Shown here: in pieces, positions 8,255 to 17,337 of the stretch
Layout: each line of letters starts with the position of its first letter
Position numbering within the stretch: position 1 is the stretch's first letter
Origin: Saprospiraceae bacterium
GTDB lineage: Bacteria > Bacteroidota > Bacteroidia > Chitinophagales > Saprospiraceae
DNA: 64,000 nucleotides
Assembly: GCA_026982695.1 (NCBI GenBank)
Contig: JALSGS010000006.1
Location: forward strand, 52,534-116,533
Direction of reading: 5' to 3'
Program-made: the position numbers and the translations under genes
The notes under the pieces: model-generated
What the model saw: only the letters and a program-made list of their open reading frames with translations
What the model was told of the DNA's origin: nothing
The model's database searches: none

Positions 8255-10150
8255 ATGAATATCAGTTTGATTCCAAAGATAACATTCAAGCATTTTCGGG
8301 GTGACTTATTTGGTGGGATTACTGCAGGCATTGTTGCCTTGCCTTTAGCATTGGCTTTTGGTTTGCAATCGGGTTTAGGTGCGGCTGCCGGTTTATATGG
8401 TGCTATTTTTATCAGTTTTTTTGCTGCACTGTTTGGCGGGACACCTACCCAGATTTCTGGTCCCACAGCCCCGATGACTGCAGTGAGTATGGTAGTAGTC
8501 GCGGGTATTATGGCCAATTTCGAAGGCGACATCCAAAAAGCACTACCAGCTATTTTGATGGTGTTTTTGTTAGCTGGTCTGATGCAGATCGGCTTGGGGG
8601 TGATGCGTGTAGGGCAGTACATCCGTTACATTCCCTATCCGGTGGTTTCGGGTTTTATGACGGGTATCGGCGTAATCATTCTAGTGACACAGCTATTGCC
8701 TGCTGTGGGTTATTACCCTAAGGAAGATATGGAGTTTGTCAACCAATTCAAGCCTCAAGCCGAAGAAGTGATTTTAGAAAAAATTTTGAGGGAAGAGGCA
8801 GCAGAGGATTTGTTAGTGTTAGAAGACTTTAAGGAAACTGTGCGGCGTGCCGGTACTATTACCGAAGACGATATCATGGGAGAAGCTCGTGCTTTGGCTT
8901 CTAAAGAAGCGGCTGGAGTATTAGGTGCGCTGAAACTCATCCCCAGAGCGTTGAATAAGATCAACTATATAGATCTGATCATGACGCTACTCACTATTGT
9001 GATTATCTATGGTTTTAAACGGATTACCACAGCAGTACCTAGCTCTCTGGTAGCGCTAATCGTCGTATCGGTGGGTGCTTGGGCGCTCTTACCTGAGTAT
9101 CGAACTATTGGACAGATTCCCTCGGGCTTTCCAGAGTTAAAGCTAGGTATTTTGACCCAGGTGAACTTCGAAGCACTATGGCCATATTTGCCAATGGCCG
9201 TTTCTTTGGCCTTGTTGGGGGCAATCGACTCGTTGCTTACTTCATTAGTAGCTGACAACTTGACGAAAACGCGTCACAATCCCGATCAGGAGCTATTTGG
9301 GCAAGGCATTGGCAACTCGGTAGCTGCGTTGTTTGGCGGCATCCCAGGTGCGGGGGCTACGATCCGTACGGTAGTTAATATTCAGTCAGGTGGTAAGACG
9401 CGCCTATCAGGCATGATTGCTGGTTTGCTATTGCTCTTTGTGCTGCTGAGCTTGGGACCTATTGCCAGCCAAGTGCCGGCAGCTGTGTTGGCTGGCATCC
9501 TCATTACTGTGGGTATCGGCGTGATGGATTGGAAGGGATTACGCCACCTGAAGCATTGGCCAAGGGCTGAAGTGGTGATCATGTTGTTGGTATTGGCACT
9601 TACGGTGTTTGTAGGATTGGTGGAAGCAGTAATTGCCGGAATGATATTGGCATCAATTGTCTTTATGAAGAAAATTGCTGACGTGATCGACCACCGCACG
9701 CGCTTTGCTCCCATCAAGCACTTTAGCCATGAGGTACCTTGGGAAGATGAAGAAGGCCTTTTGGAAAAGTACGGCGATAAAGTATACGTCAAGCATTTGG
9801 ATGGGCCGCTTTTCTTTGGCTTTGCTTCTAGATTCCAAGAGATGATGCAGGCCATGCCTGATGTGCGGGTAGTCATCATCAGGATGGATCGCGTGCCTTA
9901 CGTCGATCAGTCTGGCTTGTATGCCATGGAAGATGCTGTGATGGATTTGAAGAAAGTGGGCGTGGAAGTCGTTTTTGTAGGTCTACATGGTCAGCCTCGC
10001 GAGATGTTTGAAGCCTTCAACCTCGTACCTGGTCTGATCCCCTATGAGCACTGTTTCGGGACGATGGAAGAATGCCTTGCGTGGTTGCGTGCCCTACTCA
10101 ATGGGCAGCATTCGGCCCAAGTCAAGCAAGTGCAGCAGCATAGCAAATAG
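8255..10150 (+). CDS. SulP family anion transporter with STAS domain
   Basis: A 631-residue inner-membrane protein. The SulP core begins with GDLFGGITAGIVALPLALAFG and contains the conserved GPTAPMT motif near residues 69-75. The C-terminal STAS domain spans about residues 505-610 (VPYVDQSGLYAMEDAV). Transported ion is not certain: SulP members carry sulfate or bicarbonate, and the carbonic anhydrase next door favours bicarbonate. Unusual is a charged, helical insertion of about 80 residues (roughly 155-235), rich in Glu and Lys, between membrane segments. A strong terminator follows. Confidence 0.92.
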   Translation: MNISLIPKITFKHFRGDLFGGITAGIVALPLALAFGLQSGLGAAAGLYGAIFISFFAALFGGTPTQISGPTAPMTAVSMVVVAGIMANFEGDIQKALPAILMVFLLAGLMQIGLGVMRVGQYIRYIPYPVVSGFMTGIGVIILVTQLLPAVGYYPKEDMEFVNQFKPQAEEVILEKILREEAAEDLLVLEDFKETVRRAGTITEDDIMGEARALASKEAAGVLGALKLIPRALNKINYIDLIMTLLTIVIIYGFKRITTAVPSSLVALIVVSVGAWALLPEYRTIGQIPSGFPELKLGILTQVNFEALWPYLPMAVSLALLGAIDSLLTSLVADNLTKTRHNPDQELFGQGIGNSVAALFGGIPGAGATIRTVVNIQSGGKTRLSGMIAGLLLLFVLLSLGPIASQVPAAVLAGILITVGIGVMDWKGLRHLKHWPRAEVVIMLLVLALTVFVGLVEAVIAGMILASIVFMKKIADVIDHRTRFAPIKHFSHEVPWEDEEGLLEKYGDKVYVKHLDGPLFFGFASRFQEMMQAMPDVRVVIIRMDRVPYVDQSGLYAMEDAVMDLKKVGVEVVFVGLHGQPREMFEAFNLVPGLIPYEHCFGTMEECLAWLRALLNGQHSAQVKQVQQHSK

Positions 10151-10185
10151 TGAAATAGTTGGCTTTTCTACAAAAAATTGTGTAC

Positions 10186-10220
10186 GAACACCTCTGCTGT
10201 GGCAGGGGTGTTCACTTTTT
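10186..10220 (+). terminator. Terminator after the SulP gene
   Basis: 12-base stem (10186-10197 with 10202-10213, one G-T pair), loop TGTG, then ACTTTTT. Confidence 0.88.
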
Positions 10221-10253
10221 ATGTACGAGTCATGCTACAAGCTGCAAGTAGTG

Positions 10254-10261
10254 TACCTTTG
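10254..10261 (+). promoter_or_regulatory. -7 box (TACCTTTG) upstream of rbfA
   Basis: Exact TAnnTTTG match 130 bases before rbfA. I see no clear -33 TTG at the right distance, so this rests on one box. Confidence 0.4.
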
Positions 10262-10390
10262 TACAATTGCGAATGATGTTGGTGGTAGATGAGGCAGGAG
10301 ATAGCGTATTTTCGTCGTTGGGTGTACGCATGTGGTATGTAGAAGGCTTATGCCCAACTCTTTTTTGTGGTCAAGCTTAAATGGTAGGAG

Positions 10391-10765
10391 ATGGAATCCA
10401 AACGTCAGCGGCAGGTGGCAGAAATTGTACGGCGCAGCTTTAGCGCTGTGCTCCAAGAAGAAGGCGCATATATCTATGGACCAGGTCCTTTGGTAACGGT
10501 GACAAAGGTGCAAATGACACCTGATCTAAATTTAGCCAGAATCTATTTGAGCGTGTTCAATACGATGAACAAGCAGGCCGTATTGCTCGAAATAGCGTCG
10601 GCTTATCCGCATTTGCGCAAAGCTTTGGCCCAACGCATTCGCAGGCAGGTGCGCCGCATCCCCGAACTGGAGTTTTTTCTGGATGATACGCTTGATGAGA
10701 TGGATCGCGTCGAGCAGCTGCTCGAAAAAATCCGATCAAATAAGACCACACAAGAGGAAGAATAA
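10391..10765 (+). CDS. rbfA: Ribosome-binding factor A
   Basis: A 124-residue cytoplasmic protein that binds the 30S subunit and helps 16S rRNA 5'-end maturation and cold adaptation. Family marks are the opening RQRQVAEIVRRSFSAVL, the strand VTVTKVQMTPDLNLARIYLSVF, and the closing KALAQRIRRQVRRIPELEFFLDDTLDEMDRVEQLL. It is full length. No partner is fused or overlapping; gldC follows after 145 bases. Confidence 0.93.
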   Translation: MESKRQRQVAEIVRRSFSAVLQEEGAYIYGPGPLVTVTKVQMTPDLNLARIYLSVFNTMNKQAVLLEIASAYPHLRKALAQRIRRQVRRIPELEFFLDDTLDEMDRVEQLLEKIRSNKTTQEEE

Positions 10766-10910
10766 AGTTGACCTGTAAAGTCGCAATGTAAACATTTGTG
10801 ATGAGTACGCTGTCGGCCAATGATCAGGTGTAGCCTTTCCATGTCCTACCACAAATGGCCACTCAGTCTTAGGCTGAGATCTATCGTTTTTTACCCACAT
10901 AAAATAGATT

Positions 10911-11282
10911 ATGTCAAAAAAGAAGATTACACGTACTAGTGAAATCCTCGTTCGCGTTGGGTTGAGCGAGCAAAACATTCCCCTATACCTCGAGTGGGAG
11001 AGCACAGACGGTAAAGATGCAGGCAAGCCACATGCGGCAAAGGCCGTGCTCATCTCTGTGTTTGGCCGAGACACACTCGATACGCTTAAGATTGATTTAT
11101 GGACTGAAGATTTTCAAATCATGGAAATGGACCGGTTCATGTTTCAGACGCTGCGTGGCCTTGCAGATACCTATTTCCGCGCTACCCAAAACAAGGAGCT
11201 TGCAGGGGCCATGCAGCAGTTTGTCACTTACTTTGGTGAAAAGACGGGTATCATCCCCACTGAAGCTCAAAAGAAAAAATAG
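10911..11282 (+). CDS. gldC: GldC-like gliding motility protein
   Basis: A 123-residue soluble protein. Core family features are the opening ITRTSEILVRVGLSEQNIPLYLEWESTDG and the central DTLKIDLWTEDFQIMEMDRFMFQTLRGLADTYFRATQNKELAGAMQQF, which matches GldC along its length. GldC is a cytoplasmic protein linked to gliding in Flavobacterium, but it is found across Bacteroidota including non-gliders, so presence alone does not prove motility. It lies alone between rbfA and the initiator tRNA. Confidence 0.88.
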   Translation: MSKKKITRTSEILVRVGLSEQNIPLYLEWESTDGKDAGKPHAAKAVLISVFGRDTLDTLKIDLWTEDFQIMEMDRFMFQTLRGLADTYFRATQNKELAGAMQQFVTYFGEKTGIIPTEAQKKK

Positions 11283-11402
11283 TGCGCAACAGGCTGTAGG
11301 TCAACTTTGTCAGTGAGAGTATTGTTTGGGAGTGTGAAAAAAGTCGCAAGGTAGTTGCAGGAATGCAATTACTCGCTTAAATTTGCATCCGCTAAGTAAC
11401 AT

Positions 11403-11475
11403 CGCGGAGTGGAGCAGTCGGTAGCTCGCCGGGCTCATAACCCGGAGGTCGCAGGTTCGAGTCCTGCCTCCGCTA
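11403..11475 (+). tRNA. Initiator tRNA-fMet (CAT)
   Basis: Cloverleaf of 73 bases with anticodon CAT at 11436-11438. The anticodon stem has the three G-C pairs typical of initiator tRNA (GGG/CCC around CTCATAA), and the first base pair of the acceptor stem is mismatched (C1 against T72), also an initiator mark. The discriminator is A, and CCA is not encoded (the gene is followed by CAA). T arm is GCAGG-TTCGAGT-CCTGC. Confidence 0.95.
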
Positions 11476-11481
11476 CAAAGC

Positions 11482-11509
11482 AAAGCCGGCCTTATCGAGG
11501 CCGGCTTTT
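11482..11509. terminator. Bidirectional terminator after tRNA-fMet
   Basis: Perfect 11-base stem (11482-11492 with 11498-11508), 5-base loop, ending in TTTT. It also sits 28 bases past the stop of the opposing deacetylase-like gene. Confidence 0.88.
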
Positions 11510-11536
11510 GTGTTGCAGCATATTGGGTATGTAAGC

Positions 11537-12643
11537 TCAGTACACGCACATTCGTGCTACAGTGCGTCCTTCTTTGTTGCGCATTTCTACAATGTAGATT
11601 CCTGGTACCCAGTCTGATGTATTGATGAGGAGCTGTTCGAAGCATTGTGTGCATTGATAGACCATGCGTCCGGTTAGGTCATAGATGTACAGATCAGCTT
11701 GGCCATTCCATTCGAGTTGTACATGGTTCGTGGTGGGGTTGGGCGAGAGGCTCAGCGCATTAGCTGTGTGTGGGAAGGTTGGAGATGCGGCTGTAGTGCT
11801 ACAGCTGGCTTGGCTCAGGATACCGCGCACGGTTTTGCAGCCTTTGCCGGAGATAAAGTTGACCCATTGGTAGAAGTAGGTGGGGTTGCCGGCAAAATCG
11901 AATACATGCGTCACCACTCCTACTGTTGAATAGTTGCTCGAGAAATCCGTATCGAGATACAAGTTTTTTACTGAGTTGGCTTTGGCTACATTGTCGATGA
12001 AAAAGTAATCGATTTGACAAGTGGTGTAGGGCCCCCATATTTGATTGCCAGCAGTATAAGGGCCAAGGATGCGTGTGTAGGGGTTAGAAAAGGCACGTGT
12101 GGGATCGGTAGGGCTGCCATCGGTGCGATAAGGTACGTTGGGATATATGTCTACTTCGGGGTGTTCGTCGCTGCTGCCCCAGGTGAGCAACAATGAGTCG
12201 CCAGCTAACTGGTCGAGCTGGTCGTAAAAGGTGTCCAGTGTGCCTAAGTGTGCTCCTGGTACACAGGCAGGAGGTACCCAATAGGGATCGGTGCGCACAG
12301 CCCAGATGGTGTCGATGGGATAGTTGGAGAGACTGTCCCAAAAGCAGTGATAGATGCCATGATGATGAGCTCCTACTTCATGGCCCCAGGCTTGCCAAGC
12401 GCGGATGCTGTCAACCTTTTCGGGGTCGGCCAAAATGGCGGCAACCCATTGAGGCGAGAGCTCTAAGGTAAGTGGTACTTGCTTTTGAGTAGCGTAGGCA
12501 ATCATTTGGCTCAATTTGGGAAAGAGGTGTGCAAACCCTGGATCACAGTGGATGACGAAGAAGGAATTTGGAGGCTGAGCCCATATTGAGGTGGTCACAC
12601 CTAGTAATGCCCATGCCATGCACAAGTAGTAGAGCTTTTTCAT
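11537..12643 (-). CDS. Secreted deacetylase-like protein with T9SS sorting domain
   Basis: 368 residues from the ATG at 12643, with a signal peptide ending in SIWAQ. The N-terminal half resembles the NodB/polysaccharide-deacetylase barrel: FFVIHCDPGFAHLFPKLSQMIAYATQKQ, then GHEVGAHHHGIYH, which could hold metal-binding histidines. The usual catalytic signature is incomplete, so activity is uncertain. The last ~75 residues (LSLSPNPTTNHVQLEWNGQ to the end, with YIYDLTGRMVY and WVPGIYIVEM) are a type A T9SS sorting domain, so the protein is probably exported and surface-attached or released. An upstream in-frame extension to 12733 lacks a signal. Confidence 0.8.
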   Translation of the reverse strand: MKKLYYLCMAWALLGVTTSIWAQPPNSFFVIHCDPGFAHLFPKLSQMIAYATQKQVPLTLELSPQWVAAILADPEKVDSIRAWQAWGHEVGAHHHGIYHCFWDSLSNYPIDTIWAVRTDPYWVPPACVPGAHLGTLDTFYDQLDQLAGDSLLLTWGSSDEHPEVDIYPNVPYRTDGSPTDPTRAFSNPYTRILGPYTAGNQIWGPYTTCQIDYFFIDNVAKANSVKNLYLDTDFSSNYSTVGVVTHVFDFAGNPTYFYQWVNFISGKGCKTVRGILSQASCSTTAASPTFPHTANALSLSPNPTTNHVQLEWNGQADLYIYDLTGRMVYQCTQCFEQLLINTSDWVPGIYIVEMRNKEGRTVARMCVY

Positions 12644-12822
12644 AAGCGGGTATTTTTTAATGAACCAAGGAGATGTAGGCTTTAGAGTAACGTGTGATAG
12701 GGAAGGTTTAGAAGTAGGTGGGGAAAAGTGCACTAATCTTTAAGTATCCAGTTATCTTGGGCTGTTTATCTTTATGCACTGTTCAAAAATTGTACTTTTT
12801 CACCTCCTAATCAGATCGTCTT

Positions 12823-13785
12823 ATGCAATTGACTCACGAATTGCTCGATCGGCTCGAGAAATTGGAGCAGAAGTATGCAGCTATGGGACAAGACCTGCTC
12901 AGCTATATAGAAGGGCTGCTGTACGCTGATTATCTCACCTATTGGGACTACATCCACCTCGACACACTACTTAGCCTTCAAAATACGCGTACCCCTTTCC
13001 CCGACGAGCGCATTTTCATCATGTACCATCAGATCACAGAGCTGTACTTTCGGCTTTGTATCGATGCCATAGAGCTGGTAGCCTATAGAGAGAATCTGCC
13101 CGATGCCGATTTATTTAAACGGCAGCTCGAGCGTTTGGATCGCTATTTTCGCCACCTGACCCACAGCTACGATATCATGGTAGATGGCATGGACAAGGAA
13201 GAGTTTCTCAAATTCCGCATGAGCTTGTTGCCAGCCAGTGGTTTTCAGTCGGCCCAATATCGCATTATTGAGATCATGAGTACCGACTTTTACCGACTAG
13301 CCCATGCTACTCAGCGCGATAAGGTGGGGCCTGACACCCCACCTGAAGAAGTGTACGAAGTGCTCTATTGGCGTTCGGGGGCTACAGAGTTGGCTACCGG
13401 CAAAAAGACGCTCACGCTCCGCCAGTTTGAAGCAAAGTACGGTGAGGAATTTATTGCGCTAGGGCGAAAAATGAAAACGCGCAATCTGTGGCAGTGCTAT
13501 CTGAAGCTACCCGAAGAGGCACGAAAAGACAAGGACATTATCCGGCTGATGCGCGCACATGATCTCAACGTCAATGTGCGCTGGCCCCTGATGCATTACC
13601 GTTCGGCTGTGCGCTATTTAGATCGCAAACCACAGGCTATAGCGGCCACTGGTGGCACCAACTGGCAAAAATATCTGCCACCACGCATGCAACTTGTGAT
13701 GTTCTACCCCGAGCTGTGGTCGGAAGAAGAGCGCAACAACTGGGGAAAGAGTGCCAAAATGAAAGCAATCCAGGAAATGGCCTAA
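12823..13785 (+). CDS. kynA: Tryptophan 2,3-dioxygenase
   Basis: A 320-residue haem enzyme that opens the indole ring of L-tryptophan with O2 to give N-formylkynurenine. Family motifs: LTYWDYIHLDTLLSLQ, IMYHQITELYFRL, FRMSLLPASGFQSAQYR, and near the end LMHYRSAVRYL with GGTNWQKYLPPR. It is longer than many bacterial forms but matches the Bacteroidota type. It is the first gene of a four-gene run on one strand ending with kynureninase, so it probably feeds that enzyme. No kynurenine formamidase is seen in the window. Confidence 0.93.
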   Translation: MQLTHELLDRLEKLEQKYAAMGQDLLSYIEGLLYADYLTYWDYIHLDTLLSLQNTRTPFPDERIFIMYHQITELYFRLCIDAIELVAYRENLPDADLFKRQLERLDRYFRHLTHSYDIMVDGMDKEEFLKFRMSLLPASGFQSAQYRIIEIMSTDFYRLAHATQRDKVGPDTPPEEVYEVLYWRSGATELATGKKTLTLRQFEAKYGEEFIALGRKMKTRNLWQCYLKLPEEARKDKDIIRLMRAHDLNVNVRWPLMHYRSAVRYLDRKPQAIAATGGTNWQKYLPPRMQLVMFYPELWSEEERNNWGKSAKMKAIQEMA

Positions 13786-13824
13786 CCCCCAAGCCCTTAG
13801 TAGCAGTATGGCAAAGCACAATCG

Positions 13825-15114
13825 ATGACGGACAGAGAAGCGATTTTGCGCCAGTTCGAAGCGCATGTCTCCTCGGGTAAAGTAGCTTTCTTTCAGCGCT
13901 ACGGTATGGACTTCGTGATGGGACGGCGGGAGGGCATCTACTTATGGGATTTGGCGGGCAAGAAGCGTCTGATTAACCTCCATTGCAACGGTGGTGTGTT
14001 CAACTTGGGGCATCGGCACCCGCAATTGAGATCCGTGCTGCATGAAGCCCTTGGACAATACGACATTGGCAATCACCACTTGCTCAGTGCAGCCCGTGCA
14101 CGAGCCGCAAGCCTACTGGCTGAGCTAATGCCTGGCGATTTGGACTGTGTTGTCTTTGGTGTAAGCGGCGGCGAGGCGGTTGATCTAGCCATCAAAGTGG
14201 CACGAGGTTTCACAGGGCGACAGAAAATCATATCCATACAAGGAGGCTATCATGGCCATACTGGCTATGCCCTAGCTACTGGCGATGAAAAGTACAGAGC
14301 ACCCTTTGGGCCCCTTCTACCAGGGTTCGTGCAGGTGCCCTTTCACGATGTGGAAGCTTTGGCAGCAGCGCTAGATTCCGACACTGCTGCCGTGATACTC
14401 GAAACCATTCCTGCCACGTTAGGCATGCCCATACCCTCAGTTGCATACTTGCAGGCTGTGCGCCGCCTTTGCGACAAGCACGGTGTCTTGCTCATCCTCG
14501 ACGAGGTACAGGCCGGCTTAGGGCGTACGGGCAAGTTATGGGCTTTCGAACACTACGACATTTTGCCCGACATGGTGGTGTTGGGCAAAGGACTATCAGG
14601 TGGTATTTACCCCATCACCGCCACAGTTTTGCGTCGGCCATTAGAGCGCGTTTTTCATCCCGATCCGTTTGTCCACGTCTCTACCTTTGGAGGGGCCGAG
14701 TTGGGCTGTATGGTAATGGAACAAGTGCTCCAGATCAGCGCTGCACCTCAGTTTTTGGAGCACGTCAACCGCATGGCTGACCTCATCGCGGCCCGTGTGG
14801 AGGTGCTGTTGCAGCGTCATGCAGGTTTTTTGACGGGCTTCCGCCAAAAAGGCCTGATGATGGGGTTAGTAATGGCCGATGATTTTGCTGGACCATTGCT
14901 CACTAAGACGGCTTACGACAACGACTTGCTACTGGTGTACGCCAACAACGACATGCGCGTGTGTCAATTTCTGCCACCGCTCATTATTGAGCCGCACCAT
15001 ATAGATCAGATTTTTCCACGACTGGATCGAGCATTGAAACAGGCCCGTCGCTTGTTACCTATACTCAAGATCAAGGAGCACATGCGCACCATTTTTCGAA
15101 AGAAAAAACACTGA
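13825..15114 (+). CDS. Class III pyridoxal-phosphate aminotransferase in the tryptophan cluster
   Basis: 429 residues of the acetylornithine/GABA aminotransferase fold. The Schiff-base Lys is K255 (VVLGKGLSGG), D226 lies in LLILDEVQAGLGRTG, and the phosphate-binding region is GVSGGEAVDLAIK. The substrate cannot be read from sequence. It sits 39 bases after the dioxygenase and 3 bases before the kinase-like gene, so it is co-transcribed with kynurenine genes. Possibilities include a kynurenine-derived amine or keto acid, or a separate amino acid sharing control. Confidence 0.85.
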   Translation: MTDREAILRQFEAHVSSGKVAFFQRYGMDFVMGRREGIYLWDLAGKKRLINLHCNGGVFNLGHRHPQLRSVLHEALGQYDIGNHHLLSAARARAASLLAELMPGDLDCVVFGVSGGEAVDLAIKVARGFTGRQKIISIQGGYHGHTGYALATGDEKYRAPFGPLLPGFVQVPFHDVEALAAALDSDTAAVILETIPATLGMPIPSVAYLQAVRRLCDKHGVLLILDEVQAGLGRTGKLWAFEHYDILPDMVVLGKGLSGGIYPITATVLRRPLERVFHPDPFVHVSTFGGAELGCMVMEQVLQISAAPQFLEHVNRMADLIAARVEVLLQRHAGFLTGFRQKGLMMGLVMADDFAGPLLTKTAYDNDLLLVYANNDMRVCQFLPPLIIEPHHIDQIFPRLDRALKQARRLLPILKIKEHMRTIFRKKKH

Positions 15115-15117
15115 GCT

Positions 15118-16029
15118 ATGGCCTTGCCCGTAGATAGGGTGCTTGTCGAAGCGTTCGAGCAACAGCTCAACCCTTTGAATGTCACAGCCTCCGGCATACC
15201 AGCACGAATGTTGGGCTTCGGTGAGATATCCTGCATTCTCGAGTTGGACGATATGCCAGGCGTGGTGCTCAAGCGCATGCCGCTATTCCACACGCGTGCC
15301 CAAGCTGAAGATTACCTGGAAAAGTACCGCACCTATTGTTCCCTGCTGATAGCGGCAGGCTTATCCTTACCAGCCGATGATGCCTTGATCGTGCAGCGCG
15401 ATCCCCAGCTGTTTGTCCTCTATTTCTTGCAGGAAAAGCTGGCCCCATACACGATTGGCAACCGCCAACTGGATCACTTAGACGATCCAGGCGTGCAACA
15501 ATTAGTTGAAGCACTGATCGAGGCGATTGAAAAGGTGTGGGCGTTCAACGCCCGTCAGCGGCGCTACCGCCTGGCTATCGATGCACAGCTATCTAATTGG
15601 GCGTGGCAAGCACCGCAAGAGCGCTTGTTGTATATCGATACTTCCACGCCATTGTTTCGCATCGATGGCGAGGAGCAACTCCAACCCGAATTGTTGTTAG
15701 CCAGTGCACCTGGGTTTGCACGAGCCATCATTCGCACTCTTTTCCTTGCCGAGGTCATGAATCGCTACTACGATCCCCGTGCCGTGTATATCGACTTGGT
15801 AGCTAATCTGTACAAAGAGCAACACGCTGCGCGCATCCCACTTTTTGTGCACTGCATCAATGCGCGCACGCATCAAGGGTTGTCTGAAAGAGAAATTGCC
15901 AATTATTACCGCAAAGACAAATTCATCTGGAGCTTGTTTTTGGCCATGCGCAAACTGGACCGCTGGCTGCATCGCTATGTGTATGGGAAACAGTACCAGT
16001 TTATCTTGCCCGAACGCATTCGGCGATAA
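15118..16029 (+). CDS. Kinase-fold (protein-kinase-like) protein of unknown substrate
   Basis: 303 residues, no family name recalled with certainty. A kinase-like layout can be seen: a glycine loop LGFGEIS at about residues 32-38, a candidate ATP-binding Lys K52 in VVLKRM, a catalytic-loop-like D155-A-Q-L-S-N160, and a metal-binding-like D174-T-S in YIDTSTPLF. This order is that of aminoglycoside-phosphotransferase-like enzymes. The C-terminal half (about 190-303) is alpha-helical and ends in a basic patch. Only 3 bases separate it from the aminotransferase, so the two are probably made together. Function is open. Confidence 0.65.
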   Translation: MALPVDRVLVEAFEQQLNPLNVTASGIPARMLGFGEISCILELDDMPGVVLKRMPLFHTRAQAEDYLEKYRTYCSLLIAAGLSLPADDALIVQRDPQLFVLYFLQEKLAPYTIGNRQLDHLDDPGVQQLVEALIEAIEKVWAFNARQRRYRLAIDAQLSNWAWQAPQERLLYIDTSTPLFRIDGEEQLQPELLLASAPGFARAIIRTLFLAEVMNRYYDPRAVYIDLVANLYKEQHAARIPLFVHCINARTHQGLSEREIANYYRKDKFIWSLFLAMRKLDRWLHRYVYGKQYQFILPERIRR

Positions 16030-16067
16030 GCGGTACGCATGCATTCATCTAAGCAAACGACTAAACC

Positions 16068-17336
16068 ATGCAGTTTAAAGAAACACTCGACTTTGCTAAA
16101 GCACTCGACCAACAAGACGAATTGCGCACTTTTCGCCAGCACTTCTATTTTCCCCAACACAAGGGGCGCGATGTGTATTACTTCTGTGGCAACTCTCTGG
16201 GACTACAACCCAAAGGTGTGGAAGAAGCGCTGATGCGCGAACTGGCACACTGGCGTCGTTATGGCGTAGAAGGCCATTTCAAGGGAGATATGCCTTGGTT
16301 TCACTATCACAAGTTTTTGCAAAAACAAAGTGCCGCCATCGTAGGGGCGATGCCCGAAGAGGTGGTCGTTATGAACACACTTACGACCAATCTACACCTC
16401 ATGATGGTGAGCTTTTATAGGCCTTCCGGCAAACGCTACAAAATACTCATGGAGGCAGGCGCCTTCCCTTCTGATCAGTACGCGGTGGAAAGTCAAGTGC
16501 GGTGGCACGGATACCAGCCCGAGGAGGCCATCGTAGAGGTCGCACCAAGATCTGGCGAGGTGACATTGCGCACAGAAGATATCGTGGCCACTATTGAGCA
16601 GCACGCCGAGGAGTTGGCTTTGGTCTTGTTTGGAGGGGTCAATTATTACACGGGGCAGCTCTTCGACCTGAAGGCTATTACCGAAGCGGCGCATCGCGTC
16701 GGTGCACTTGCCGGCTTCGACTTGGCACATGCTGCCGGCAATGTATTACTCCAACTACACGATTGGCAGGTGGATTTCGCTGTATGGTGTAGCTACAAAT
16801 ATCTCAATTCGGGGCCGGGTGGCCCCAGTGGTGTGTTTGTCCATGAGCGCTGGGCTGACAAGCCAGAACTGCCGCGCTTTGCCGGTTGGTGGGGACATGA
16901 GGAATCGGTGCGCTTCCAGATGAAAAAAGGCTTTCGGCCCATGCGAGGCGCTGCGGGCTGGCAGCTGAGCAATGCCCAGATATTTGCCATGGCACCGCAC
17001 AAGGTCAGTCTCGACATTTTCATAAAAGCCGGCATGGAGCGTTTGCGAGCTAAGAGCGTGCGCCTGACCGGCTATCTGGAATGGTTGATCCAACGCCTCA
17101 ATGCGGCATACAAGCGCTTTGACATTCTCACCCCTGCTGATCCACAGGCCCGTGGCTGCCAGTTGTCGATTACTACAGGTGGTATGGGACGACGCCTCTA
17201 CGAATACCTTACCGCACATGGCGTCGTATGTGATTGGCGTGAGCCCAACGTAGTCCGCGTAGCACCTGTGCCCCTGTACAATTCGTTTGAAGATGTATGG
17301 CATCTGGCAAGCTTGCTAGGGGATTTTCGCCCATAA
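16068..17336 (+). CDS. kynU: Kynureninase
   Basis: 422-residue PLP enzyme that cleaves kynurenine (or 3-hydroxykynurenine) to anthranilate (or 3-hydroxyanthranilate) and alanine. Motifs: YYFCGNSLGLQPKGV, HFKGDMPWFHYH, GFDLAHAAGN with D218 near the pyridine nitrogen, and the Schiff-base K244 in WCSYKYLNSGPGG. The C-terminal QLSI and GVVCDWREPNVVRVAPVPLYN segments match the family. It is last in the cluster. Its stop is one base from the stop of the opposing TonB-domain gene, and no terminator lies between. Confidence 0.94.
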   Translation: MQFKETLDFAKALDQQDELRTFRQHFYFPQHKGRDVYYFCGNSLGLQPKGVEEALMRELAHWRRYGVEGHFKGDMPWFHYHKFLQKQSAAIVGAMPEEVVVMNTLTTNLHLMMVSFYRPSGKRYKILMEAGAFPSDQYAVESQVRWHGYQPEEAIVEVAPRSGEVTLRTEDIVATIEQHAEELALVLFGGVNYYTGQLFDLKAITEAAHRVGALAGFDLAHAAGNVLLQLHDWQVDFAVWCSYKYLNSGPGGPSGVFVHERWADKPELPRFAGWWGHEESVRFQMKKGFRPMRGAAGWQLSNAQIFAMAPHKVSLDIFIKAGMERLRAKSVRLTGYLEWLIQRLNAAYKRFDILTPADPQARGCQLSITTGGMGRRLYEYLTAHGVVCDWREPNVVRVAPVPLYNSFEDVWHLASLLGDFRP

Positions 17337-17337
17337 G

